Notes under the pieces: model-generated
Databases searched by the model: none
What the model saw: the letters and a program-made list of their open reading frames with translations, nothing else
What the model was told of the DNA's origin: nothing
Source: an uncultured Mailhella sp.
GTDB taxonomy: Bacteria; Desulfobacterota; Desulfovibrionia; Desulfovibrionales; Desulfovibrionaceae
Length of the DNA: 14,790 bases
Direction: 5' to 3'
NCBI GenBank assembly: GCA_905192935.1
Contig: CAJJMX010000020.1
Coordinates: 1 to 14,790, forward strand
Part shown: one piece after another, positions 1 to 6,994 of the stretch
How the letters are laid out: every line of letters begins with the position of its first letter
Position numbering within the stretch: position 1 is the first letter of the stretch
Position numbers and translations under genes: made by a program

Positions 1-2
1 AG

Positions 3-224
3 TGCGTGGGCTGCGGCACCTGCGCCGACATCTGTAATTCCAATATATTCGTTTTCGACCGCGCCGTGGACAAGTTTCCCCAGGTCAGATTTCCCGAGGA
101 GTGCTGGCACTGCGACTCCTGCGTGATCGACTGCCCCAAGGGGGCCATAACGCTCCGCATTCCCCTCGCCTTCACCCTTCTTCATGTCAATGCCGACGAG
201 CTCAAACCCCAGGAGGCCAAATAA
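3..224 (+). CDS. AprB-like 2x[4Fe-4S] ferredoxin, 5'-truncated by window edge
   Basis: This is the C-terminal part of a small ferredoxin; the start lies left of the window. The visible frame opens with a CxxCxxCxxxC motif (C-V-G-C-G-T-C-A-D-I-C) and has a second cluster motif, CWHCDSCVIDCPKGAI, so it binds two [4Fe-4S] clusters. The second motif closely matches the AprB pattern (ECWxCxSCxxxCPxGAI), including the Trp beside the first Cys. From memory, that Trp lies on the AprB electron path to the flavin. The roughly 25-residue tail after the last cluster is shorter than the AprA-wrapping tail of AprB. No signal peptide can be judged because the N-terminus is missing. The stop TAA shares its last base with the ATG of the flavoprotein gene, which implies translational coupling and a 1:1 complex. 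Its likely role is electron transfer to or from that flavoprotein. The ferredoxin call is firm; the partner is inferred. Confidence 0.9.
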   Translation, partial: CVGCGTCADICNSNIFVFDRAVDKFPQVRFPEECWHCDSCVIDCPKGAITLRIPLAFTLLHVNADELKPQEAK

Positions 225-1903
225 TGATCCCCGTTTCCAAGACTATTGAAGCCGATGTCGTCATCGTCGGCGGAGGCATAGGCGGCCCCATGGCCGCCAT
301 TGCGGCAGCGGAAGCCGGAGCCAGGCGTGTGGTCGTGCTCGAAAAATGCAACGTGAAGCGTTCCGGATCCGGCGCTACGGGCAATGACCATTTCAGCTGC
401 TACATCCCCGAAGTCCACGGCGACGACGTGGAACCCGTGCTCGATGCGGTCATGGGCAGCCTCATCGGTCAGGCCAAGGACAGGGAAATCATGCGCCTGC
501 ATCTTCTGGAAAGCTTCGACATCGTAAAAAAATGGGAAGAGTGGGGCATCAACATGCGTCCTCTCGGCCGCTGGAACTTCCAGGGCCACGCGCTTCCCGG
601 CAAGCCCCGCGCCTTTCTGAAATTCGATGGCCGCAAGCAGAAAAGCGTGCTTGTGGAACAGATGAAGAAGCACGGCGTCATCATTCTCAATCATCACCCC
701 GTAGTGGAGCTTGCCAAGGAAAACGGCCGCGTGTGCGGAGCTCTTGCCATTGACGCCAGCACTCCCACTCCCTCCTTCGTTCTGGTCAAGGCACCCAACG
801 TTGTTCTCTCCACTGGCCTCACCCACCGCCTCTATCTCAACGGCTCCACGCCCAACTACATGTTCAATACCGCCCACTGCCCCAACAACGCCGGCGGTCA
901 GGCTCTCGGCTGGCGCATAGGCGCAAGCATGGTGAACATGGAAATTCCCTACACTCACGCCGGAACCAAGTATCTTCAGAGAGCCGGCAAAGCCACCTGG
1001 ATAGGCGTGTACCGCTATCCCGACGGCAAGCCTCTCGGCCCCTTCGTCACCAAGCCTGATCCCGAATACGGCGACGTGACCTCCGACATCTGGAACTCCG
1101 CCTTCATCGACGTCATGCAGAACGGCCGCGGCCCCGCCTATCTCGACTGCTCGCAGAACTCTCCGGAAACACTGGCCTACATGAGAAAGGCCATGTTTGA
1201 CGAAGGACTTTCTGCACTCATAGCCTACATGGACGACAAGGGCATAGATCCGGCGAAGCACGCCGTGGAATTCACCCGCTTCGAACCCATTCTTCATGGG
1301 CGCGGACTCGACGTGAACAAGGACGGCCTTACCACCGTTCCCGGCCTCTACGCAGCCGGCGACATGGTGGGCAATGCCGGCTGCGGCCTCGGCCTTGCCG
1401 CATGGCTCGGCTGGCGTGCCGGACAGGCTGCCGCCCGCGACATCCCTGAAATGACCGACTTCGATCTTGCCGAAAATCCCGCCATCAAGGCGAAGATGGC
1501 GCTGCTTTCCTCCTTCATGGAAAGAGAAAACGGCGCAGACTGGCAGGAAGCGAACATCGCCCTCACCCAGATCATGAGCGACTACGCCAATGTGGGCCCC
1601 TACAAGGTACGTTCGGAATCGCTGCTGAAGGCGGGACTCGCCTATCTGGCACAGCTTCGCCGGGAAACGGCGGAAAATATGAAGGCCACCTGCTCCCACA
1701 CGCTCATGCGCGCGGCGGAAGTGCTCGATCTGTTCGACTGTGCAGAATGCATCATGCGCTCCGCCCTGGAACGCAAGGAAAGCCGCGGCAATCACAAACG
1801 CTCCGACTATACCTTCACCAATCCGCTTCTGGCAGACAAAATGCTTGACGTCACCCGAAACGACGATGGAACCGTAACGACCAGCTGGAGAAATCAGCGC
1901 TGA
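224..1903 (+). CDS. AprA / fumarate-reductase-like FAD-dependent oxidoreductase
   Basis: A 559-residue soluble flavoprotein of the FAD-binding-2 superfamily (AprA, FrdA/SdhA, L-aspartate oxidase). The ATG at 224 is chosen because AGGAGG at 211-216 sits 7 bases upstream; an in-frame ATG at 101 would run through the ferredoxin gene. Residues 11-21 carry the dinucleotide motif (VVIVGGGIGG). Residues 42-56 (C-N-V-K-R-S-G-S-G-A-T-G-N-D-H) match the AprA-type FAD loop. H358-G-R360 leads into TTVPGLYAAGD (370-380), the usual C-terminal FAD contact. The C-terminus has the family-typical ESRGNHKRSDY. No Tat or Sec signal or heme motif is seen, so it should be cytoplasmic. It is shorter than true AprA (well over 600 residues), and the AprA loop with the AMP-contact Asn looks altered, so APS reductase activity is unlikely. 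A reductase or dehydrogenase using the upstream ferredoxin as redox partner fits better. Substrate unknown; the transporter and enoate-reductase-like neighbours point to an organic acid. Confidence 0.9.
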   Translation: MIPVSKTIEADVVIVGGGIGGPMAAIAAAEAGARRVVVLEKCNVKRSGSGATGNDHFSCYIPEVHGDDVEPVLDAVMGSLIGQAKDREIMRLHLLESFDIVKKWEEWGINMRPLGRWNFQGHALPGKPRAFLKFDGRKQKSVLVEQMKKHGVIILNHHPVVELAKENGRVCGALAIDASTPTPSFVLVKAPNVVLSTGLTHRLYLNGSTPNYMFNTAHCPNNAGGQALGWRIGASMVNMEIPYTHAGTKYLQRAGKATWIGVYRYPDGKPLGPFVTKPDPEYGDVTSDIWNSAFIDVMQNGRGPAYLDCSQNSPETLAYMRKAMFDEGLSALIAYMDDKGIDPAKHAVEFTRFEPILHGRGLDVNKDGLTTVPGLYAAGDMVGNAGCGLGLAAWLGWRAGQAAARDIPEMTDFDLAENPAIKAKMALLSSFMERENGADWQEANIALTQIMSDYANVGPYKVRSESLLKAGLAYLAQLRRETAENMKATCSHTLMRAAEVLDLFDCAECIMRSALERKESRGNHKRSDYTFTNPLLADKMLDVTRNDDGTVTTSWRNQR

Positions 1904-1935
1904 TCGTTTTCCCTACACCCCCAGGAGGAATTTTC

Positions 1936-2913
1936 ATGAATCGTCTTTCCCGCCTCGGCAAAGTCATGTGCGCCGCTCTGGCCGCTCTTGCCCTCTGTGT
2001 TCCCGGTGCCGCAAGCGCCGCCGACTATCCCTCGAAACCCATTTCCATCGTCTGCGCCTTCGGCGCAGGAACCGGCGCCGACCTCATCCTGCGTCCGGCC
2101 ATTCCCTACATGAAGGAAGTGCTCGGCACCGACGTCATCACCGAATACAAGGCCGGTTCCGCGGGCATCGTGGGCGCCAACTACTTCGCCACCAAGAGAC
2201 CCGACGGCTACAGCCTGCTTTTCTACAATCAGCCTCACATCCTGCTTCAGGAAATGTTCATGAAGACGGCCTACAAGACCGACGATCTCGTTCCCGTACT
2301 CGGTCTTACCTACCGTCCCGACTTCCTTATCGCGCGTTCCGACGACAGCCGCTTCAAAACGGCGCAGGACGTGTTCAACTATGCCAAGGCCAATCCCGGC
2401 AAGCTTACCGTAGGCACCGTGGGCATGTACTCCGGCAACCACCTCACCTACCTGCTTCTGGAAAAAAACACCGGTCTCAAGATGACCCGCGTGCCTTTTG
2501 AAAGCGGCGGCAAGATGTTTGCAGCCATACTCGGCGGCCAGGTGGACGTGGTGCTTTCCTCCTACATGTGGGTCACCACCTATGAAGGCAAGCTCACCGC
2601 TCTGGCCAGCGCCACGCAGGAACGTCTCGCTCCCGACGTTCCCACCTTCATCGAATGCGGCGTGAACAACGTATACGGCTCCACCAACTCCAACTACGTC
2701 TTCGTGAGCAAGAAGGCTCCCAAGAAGGTCATCGACTTCCTGCGTGAACGCCTGGCCACCCTCGTGCACAACGAAGCCTTCCTGAAGGACTTCCTCAAGG
2801 CCACCAGCACCTACGACTGCGCCGTGTACGACTGGAAGAAGTGTGAAGAAGAAATCGCCAACTACCGCAAGCAGATAGCATCCGTCGAACCGATGCTGCG
2901 CGAAGCTGAATAA
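1936..2913 (+). CDS. TctC/Bug-family periplasmic solute-binding protein (tripartite tricarboxylate transporter)
   Basis: A 325-residue binding protein that delivers an organic anion to a TctAB permease. The start is set by AGGAGG at 1923-1928, 7 bases before the ATG. Residues 1-28 form a classic Sec signal peptide (Arg/Lys-containing start, Ala/Leu-rich core, A-S-A before the mature A-D-Y-P-S-K-P-I). The mature N-terminus YPSKPISIVCAFGAGTGAD matches the family pattern YPxKPIxxVxPFxxGGxxD, with Thr46 at the second Gly and Asp49 retained. AGSAGIVGANYFATKRPDGY and FESGGKMFAAILGGQVDVV are also family hallmarks. Length is normal. It is third in the operon, 32 bases after the flavoprotein gene, and is followed by a palindromic hairpin and the cognate permease. 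Bug proteins bind varied carboxylates (citrate, glutamate, aspartate, nicotinate, protocatechuate, terephthalate), so the ligand cannot be read from sequence. Confidence 0.94.
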   Translation: MNRLSRLGKVMCAALAALALCVPGAASAADYPSKPISIVCAFGAGTGADLILRPAIPYMKEVLGTDVITEYKAGSAGIVGANYFATKRPDGYSLLFYNQPHILLQEMFMKTAYKTDDLVPVLGLTYRPDFLIARSDDSRFKTAQDVFNYAKANPGKLTVGTVGMYSGNHLTYLLLEKNTGLKMTRVPFESGGKMFAAILGGQVDVVLSSYMWVTTYEGKLTALASATQERLAPDVPTFIECGVNNVYGSTNSNYVFVSKKAPKKVIDFLRERLATLVHNEAFLKDFLKATSTYDCAVYDWKKCEEEIANYRKQIASVEPMLREAE

Positions 2914-2928
2914 TTCATCACAAAACCG

Positions 2929-2963
2929 GAAACGGGAAGGTTCGAACCTTCCCGTTTCTTTCC
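2929..2963 (+). terminator. Intra-operon palindromic hairpin (attenuator / 3' mRNA stabiliser)
   Basis: Positions 2929-2958 form a perfect 30-nt inverted repeat with arms GAAACGGGAAGGTTC and GAACCTTCCCGTTTC, followed by a short pyrimidine stretch (TTTCC). It sits between the binding-protein stop (2913) and the permease start (2987), with no promoter visible after it. Placed like this, it probably acts as a leaky terminator or as a 3' end that protects the upstream mRNA, giving more binding protein than permease. The U-tract is weak, so full termination is unlikely. Confidence 0.7.
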
Positions 2964-2986
2964 TATATGTTTTCAGGGAGAAAAAC

Positions 2987-5032
2987 ATGTTCGAGCTGAT
3001 CGTCCAGGGCATCCTGACATGCCTCAGCCCCATCAACATCCTTGCCATGCTCATCTCGGTTCCCTTCGGAATCATCGTGGGCTGTCTGCCCGGCTTCGGT
3101 GCGGCCACGGGTCTTGTTCTCGTTTTGCCCATGACCTACGGCATGGAACCTTCAACGGCCTTCGTGGCGCTCACGGGCATCTATCTCGGTGCGGAATACG
3201 GCGGCTCCATATCCGCCATTCTCATCAATACGCCCGGCACGGCAGCAGCCGTCATCACGGCCTTTGACGGTCACACCATGGCCCTGCAGGGCAAGGCCCG
3301 CGACGCCCTGCTCATTTCCAACATAGCTTCCTTCAGCGGCGGCCTCATCGGCGGCCTCATGATGCTGCTCTTCATGCCCATACTCGGCAACTTCGTGCTC
3401 AAGTTCGGTGCCGGTGAAGTGTTCGTCATGGCGGCCGTAGGCCTTCTGCTCGTGGGCGTGGTCACCAAGGGCAATCGTCTCAAGGGCATCATTTCCGTGG
3501 GGCTCGGCCTCATGTTCACCTTCGTGGGTGCGGACGGCGTTTCCGGTTTCTCCCGTTTCGACTTCAATATTCCCATTCTTATAGGCGGCCTTCCTCTCAT
3601 CGCCGGACTGCTCGCCATGTTCGCCATTCCCCAGATGCTCGACGTGGCTCTCGGTCCCAAGCCCGATACCAGCTCGGTCAAGCTCGAAGACCACGGCATC
3701 AGAGGCAACCTCCGCATGTTCCGGCAGTATCTGAGCCGCTGCTACCGTGAGCAGCCCGGCAACATCCTGCGCTCCGGCATCATCGGCGTCATCATCGGCA
3801 TCATTCCCGGCGTGGGCGCCGCCGTGGCCAGCATGGCTTCCTACGCGGCCGCCAAGAAGGCGGACAAGCATCCCGAAGAATTCGGCAAGGGCTGCATGGC
3901 CGGCATAGCCGCCCCCGAATCCTCCAACAACGCTCTCGTGGGCGGCTCCCTCATTCCCGTGCTCTCCCTGGGCATTCCCGGCTCCCCCGCCGCCGCTCTC
4001 TACATGGGTGCCATCTTCCTGCACGGCATGACTCCCGGCCCCAACTTCCTCATCAAGGAAGCAGACCTCGTCTATCTGCTCATCATGGCCGTGTTCCTCT
4101 GCTCCCTCGTCCAGCTTCTCGTGGGAGCCTTCACCATCAGTTCCTTCGCCAACATTCTCAAGGTTCCCGCCACCCGCCTCTTTCCTTCGGTCATCGCCGT
4201 GTGCTGCATAGGCGCCTACGTGGTGCGCACCCTTGATTTCGACATCGACTTCTTCATCGTTCTCGGCATCATTTCCTATGTGCTGAGCAGGCTCGGCTTC
4301 AACATGGGGGCCATAGTCCTCGGCGCCTTCCTTGCACCCACCATGGAATCCTCCCTCATCGAAGCCCTGAACATATCTCCGGCCATGGGCGGCCTCATTC
4401 CCTACTTTGAAACCCGTCCCATCGCCATGGTCATGCTCGGCCTGCTTGCCGCGTATCTGCTGTACGTCATCGTGAGCTCCATCCGTCATGCAAGAACGTG
4501 CAGGGAATCCCAGGAATTCCCCGGCGAGTGTCTGCCTGCGGAATGGAGCGGTGAACGGGGCACCGATCTTATCCTCTTCATCCTTCTCTTCATCGGCGCA
4601 GCCGTGTTTCTTTCCATGACCACGGCATTCCCTGAAAAGAGCCGCATCATGCCCACCATCACGTTCTGCGTCATCATGGCGTGCTGCGTGATAGGCATGA
4701 TTCAGTGCATCTTCTTCAGCAAGGTTTACAGCGGCCGCAACACCTCCCCGCTGAAGCTCATCCCCTGGAAGAAACTGCTCGTCATCGGCGCCATCATGAT
4801 TCTCTACCTGCCCCTCATGGGACTCGTGGGCTTCTACCCCGCCACCGTGCCCTACGTCATCGCCAACTCCATGATCATCCGCCGCTGGCAGGGCTATGAA
4901 GTGAACGGCAAGGCCCTTCTCAAGGAAACCGTCTTTGCCGTCATCTTCACCGTGATCATCTATCTTGTATTCACCGTCGTCTTCCAGTCGCCCATGCCCG
5001 TGCCGCTCTGGCTGGAAGATATGTTCTACTAG
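2987..5032 (+). CDS. Fused TctA-TctB tripartite tricarboxylate transporter permease
   Basis: A 681-residue multi-spanning membrane protein. The start is supported by AGGGAG at 2975-2980, 6 bases before the ATG. Residues 1 to about 500 are TctA, the large permease subunit. Signature stretches are GIIVGCLPGFGAATG (28-42), the G-I-Y-L-G-A-E-Y-G-G-S-I-S-A-I-L-I-N-T-P-G-T block (64-85) and the later GIIPGVGAA. Residues from about 526 to 681 form a TctB-like small subunit of about four membrane segments (begins TDLILFILLFIGAAVFL and contains the typical FP...P pattern). In the classic system tctB and tctA are separate genes, so here both membrane subunits are one polypeptide, and no separate tctB is seen nearby. 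Transport is expected to be secondary, ion-gradient driven uptake of the ligand captured by the preceding TctC-type protein. Next gene begins 20 bases downstream. Confidence 0.94.
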   Translation: MFELIVQGILTCLSPINILAMLISVPFGIIVGCLPGFGAATGLVLVLPMTYGMEPSTAFVALTGIYLGAEYGGSISAILINTPGTAAAVITAFDGHTMALQGKARDALLISNIASFSGGLIGGLMMLLFMPILGNFVLKFGAGEVFVMAAVGLLLVGVVTKGNRLKGIISVGLGLMFTFVGADGVSGFSRFDFNIPILIGGLPLIAGLLAMFAIPQMLDVALGPKPDTSSVKLEDHGIRGNLRMFRQYLSRCYREQPGNILRSGIIGVIIGIIPGVGAAVASMASYAAAKKADKHPEEFGKGCMAGIAAPESSNNALVGGSLIPVLSLGIPGSPAAALYMGAIFLHGMTPGPNFLIKEADLVYLLIMAVFLCSLVQLLVGAFTISSFANILKVPATRLFPSVIAVCCIGAYVVRTLDFDIDFFIVLGIISYVLSRLGFNMGAIVLGAFLAPTMESSLIEALNISPAMGGLIPYFETRPIAMVMLGLLAAYLLYVIVSSIRHARTCRESQEFPGECLPAEWSGERGTDLILFILLFIGAAVFLSMTTAFPEKSRIMPTITFCVIMACCVIGMIQCIFFSKVYSGRNTSPLKLIPWKKLLVIGAIMILYLPLMGLVGFYPATVPYVIANSMIIRRWQGYEVNGKALLKETVFAVIFTVIIYLVFTVVFQSPMPVPLWLEDMFY

Positions 5033-5052
5033 TCGAGTCAAGGAGCACTTCC

Positions 5053-6984
5053 ATGAAATCCATTGAAAAACTTCTGGAACCCGGTCGTATCGGCCATCTG
5101 GAACTGAAAAACCGCGTCATATTCTCGGCCATGGACCTGCGCTCGACCGACGGACACGGACATATGTCCCCCGAAGCCGTGACCAGCTTCGTTGAACGCG
5201 CAAAGCACGGCGTGGGCCTCGTCAGTCTGCCCGGAGCCTACGCCTGGCAGAATCCCGGCGTTCCCCACGGCAAGACCATTTCCCTGGAAAGCGACGACTT
5301 CATCCCTCCCCTTGCCGATGCCGCCCGCCGCGCCCACGAAGCAGGCGCCAAGGTCATGATTCAGATAGGCGCCCGCGGTACCCGCATCGAAGGCAGCGTG
5401 TCGGCCAATACCGGCCCCACGTCCATGCGCTTCGGCTACGAACCCATCATTCCCAGAGAGCTGAGCATCGAAGAGATTCAGCAGCGTGTGGAATGGTTCG
5501 GCGACGCCGCCCGCCGCGCCCGCGAGGCAGGCATAGACATTGTGGAAATCCATGCCTGCACGGGCAAGCTTCTGTCCATGTTCCTTTCTCCCTACAGCAA
5601 TCACAGAACGGACATTTACGGCAGCAGCACGGAAAACCGCACCCGTTTTCTGCGTGAAGTCATTGCCAGCATGAAAAAGAAGGCCGGGGAGGATTATCCG
5701 CTTTCCGTACGCCTCACGGTGAACGACCTCGTGCCCGGCGGCATCGACAGGGAAGAAGGTCTGGCCATAGTCAGGCTGATATCTCCCCTCGTGGACGCCG
5801 TACAGCCTTCAACCGGCACGCAGGAACGCATCTGGAACATCTCCTGCTCCTACTTCATGCCCCAGGGCAACATGCTGGACACCACGGCGGCCGTCAAAAA
5901 AATCTGCGACATTCCCGTCATTGCCATGTCCAAGCTCGGCGAGCCGGCACTGGCGGAAAAAACTCTGGAAGAAGGCAAGGCCGACTTCGTCTGTCTGGGG
6001 CGTCCGCTTCTCACCGACGTGCGCTGGCTGGAAAAGGCCTCCAAGGGCGACTACTCCTCCATACGCCGCTGCATAGGCTGCCTGAACTGCTTCACCTTCA
6101 ACGACCGTGAAGAGATCCAGCCCCCCAGAGTCAGCTGCACGGTCAACCCGGAACTGCTGCGCGAACCTTCCTACGACACGCTGACCCCCTCGAGTTCTCC
6201 GAAGCATATCGTGGTTGTCGGCGGAGGTCTCGCCGGCATGGAATGCTCCCGCGTGCTTGCCGGACGAGGACATAAGGTCACGCTTCTGGAAAAGGATGCC
6301 GAACTCGGAGGCCAGTGGATCGTCGCCGCCCATGCTCCCCACAAGAACGAGGAAAAAACGCTCATTCCCTGGCTGAAGCGCGAACTCGAAAAGGCCGGTG
6401 TGGACGTGCGCCTGAATCATGAGGCCAGCGTGGAATCCATAGCCGCGCTCGATCCCGACGACATCGTCATCGCCACCGGCGCCAAGCCGAAGTTCCTGCC
6501 TCTCGAAGTTCCCGCAGGAGGTCCCAACGTCGTACAGGGCAACGACGTCATCATGGACCGCGCCGAAACGGGGCATCGCGTGGTCGTCATCGGCGGCCGG
6601 TACATCGGCATGGAATGCGCGGTGAAGCTGGCCAAGGAAGGACATCACGTCTCCGTGGTGGATGCCGTGGAAATAGGTCACGGTACCAATCCGAGAATTC
6701 TGGGCATCTATCGCAACGAGATGGTGGAAAACGACGTATTCCTCTTCCCCAATTCTCCCGTGCTCCGCTTCATGGATTACGGTGTGGACATCGCCCACCT
6801 CAACAGCATGCTGAGCCTGAAGGCCGACACCATAGTACTGGCCGTGGGTACGCGACCGGTCAACGGCCTTGCCTCCGAACTGGAGCAGGCGGGCTTCTCC
6901 TTCCACCTCATAGGCGACTGCAAGCGCATAGGCGACGCACTCTACGCCATGCGTGACGGCGCCGACATGGGCAGGCAGCTCTAG
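5053..6984 (+). CDS. Old Yellow Enzyme-type Fe-S flavoenzyme, paralogue 1 (2-enoate / dienoyl-CoA reductase-like)
   Basis: A 643-residue cytoplasmic oxidoreductase; AGGAG at 5041-5045 lies 7 bases before the ATG. Residues 1 to about 330 are an FMN-binding TIM barrel (starts LLEPGRIGHLELKNRV; FLSPYSNHRTDIYG at 177-190). C340, C343, C346 and C362 (CxxCxxCx15C, then TVNP) should bind a [4Fe-4S] cluster; this spacing is like trimethylamine dehydrogenase rather than the CxxCxxxC of FadH. Residues 385-395 hold GGGLAG for FAD/ADP, and 509-520 the second dinucleotide domain, which reads GGRYIG instead of GxGxxG. The C-terminus (GDCKRIGDALYAMRDGADMG) is canonical. In the catalytic stretch His167 is kept, but the usual Asn/His is Thr170 and the usual Tyr is Lys172. 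The fold is certain. C=C reduction is the default guess, but the altered residues make the reaction uncertain. Confidence 0.92.
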   Translation: MKSIEKLLEPGRIGHLELKNRVIFSAMDLRSTDGHGHMSPEAVTSFVERAKHGVGLVSLPGAYAWQNPGVPHGKTISLESDDFIPPLADAARRAHEAGAKVMIQIGARGTRIEGSVSANTGPTSMRFGYEPIIPRELSIEEIQQRVEWFGDAARRAREAGIDIVEIHACTGKLLSMFLSPYSNHRTDIYGSSTENRTRFLREVIASMKKKAGEDYPLSVRLTVNDLVPGGIDREEGLAIVRLISPLVDAVQPSTGTQERIWNISCSYFMPQGNMLDTTAAVKKICDIPVIAMSKLGEPALAEKTLEEGKADFVCLGRPLLTDVRWLEKASKGDYSSIRRCIGCLNCFTFNDREEIQPPRVSCTVNPELLREPSYDTLTPSSSPKHIVVVGGGLAGMECSRVLAGRGHKVTLLEKDAELGGQWIVAAHAPHKNEEKTLIPWLKRELEKAGVDVRLNHEASVESIAALDPDDIVIATGAKPKFLPLEVPAGGPNVVQGNDVIMDRAETGHRVVVIGGRYIGMECAVKLAKEGHHVSVVDAVEIGHGTNPRILGIYRNEMVENDVFLFPNSPVLRFMDYGVDIAHLNSMLSLKADTIVLAVGTRPVNGLASELEQAGFSFHLIGDCKRIGDALYAMRDGADMGRQL

Positions 6985-6994
6985 GAGAGCGGGC

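Noticed and set aside
101..223. Upstream in-frame start that would lengthen the FAD protein by 41 residues
   Set aside because: It lies inside the ferredoxin gene, its extension is not family-like, and AGGAGG is placed correctly for the ATG at 224.
224..1903. Naming the flavoprotein aprA
   Set aside because: Length and the AMP-loop residues do not support APS reductase, and no sat or qmo genes are in view, so only family-level similarity is claimed.
3152..5041. Very long antisense frame opposite the permease gene, and similar ones opposite other genes (for example 182-1795, 6908-8593, 11897-13363)
   Set aside because: Their translations are low-complexity and rich in His, Gly, Glu or Asp with no family motif. 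They are the expected mirror of biased third-codon positions in GC-rich genes with clear homology on the other strand.
6953..6994. Earlier in-frame ATG for the second flavoenzyme
   Set aside because: No ribosome site. The later ATG has AGGAG at 7 bases and gives a protein that begins where the family begins.
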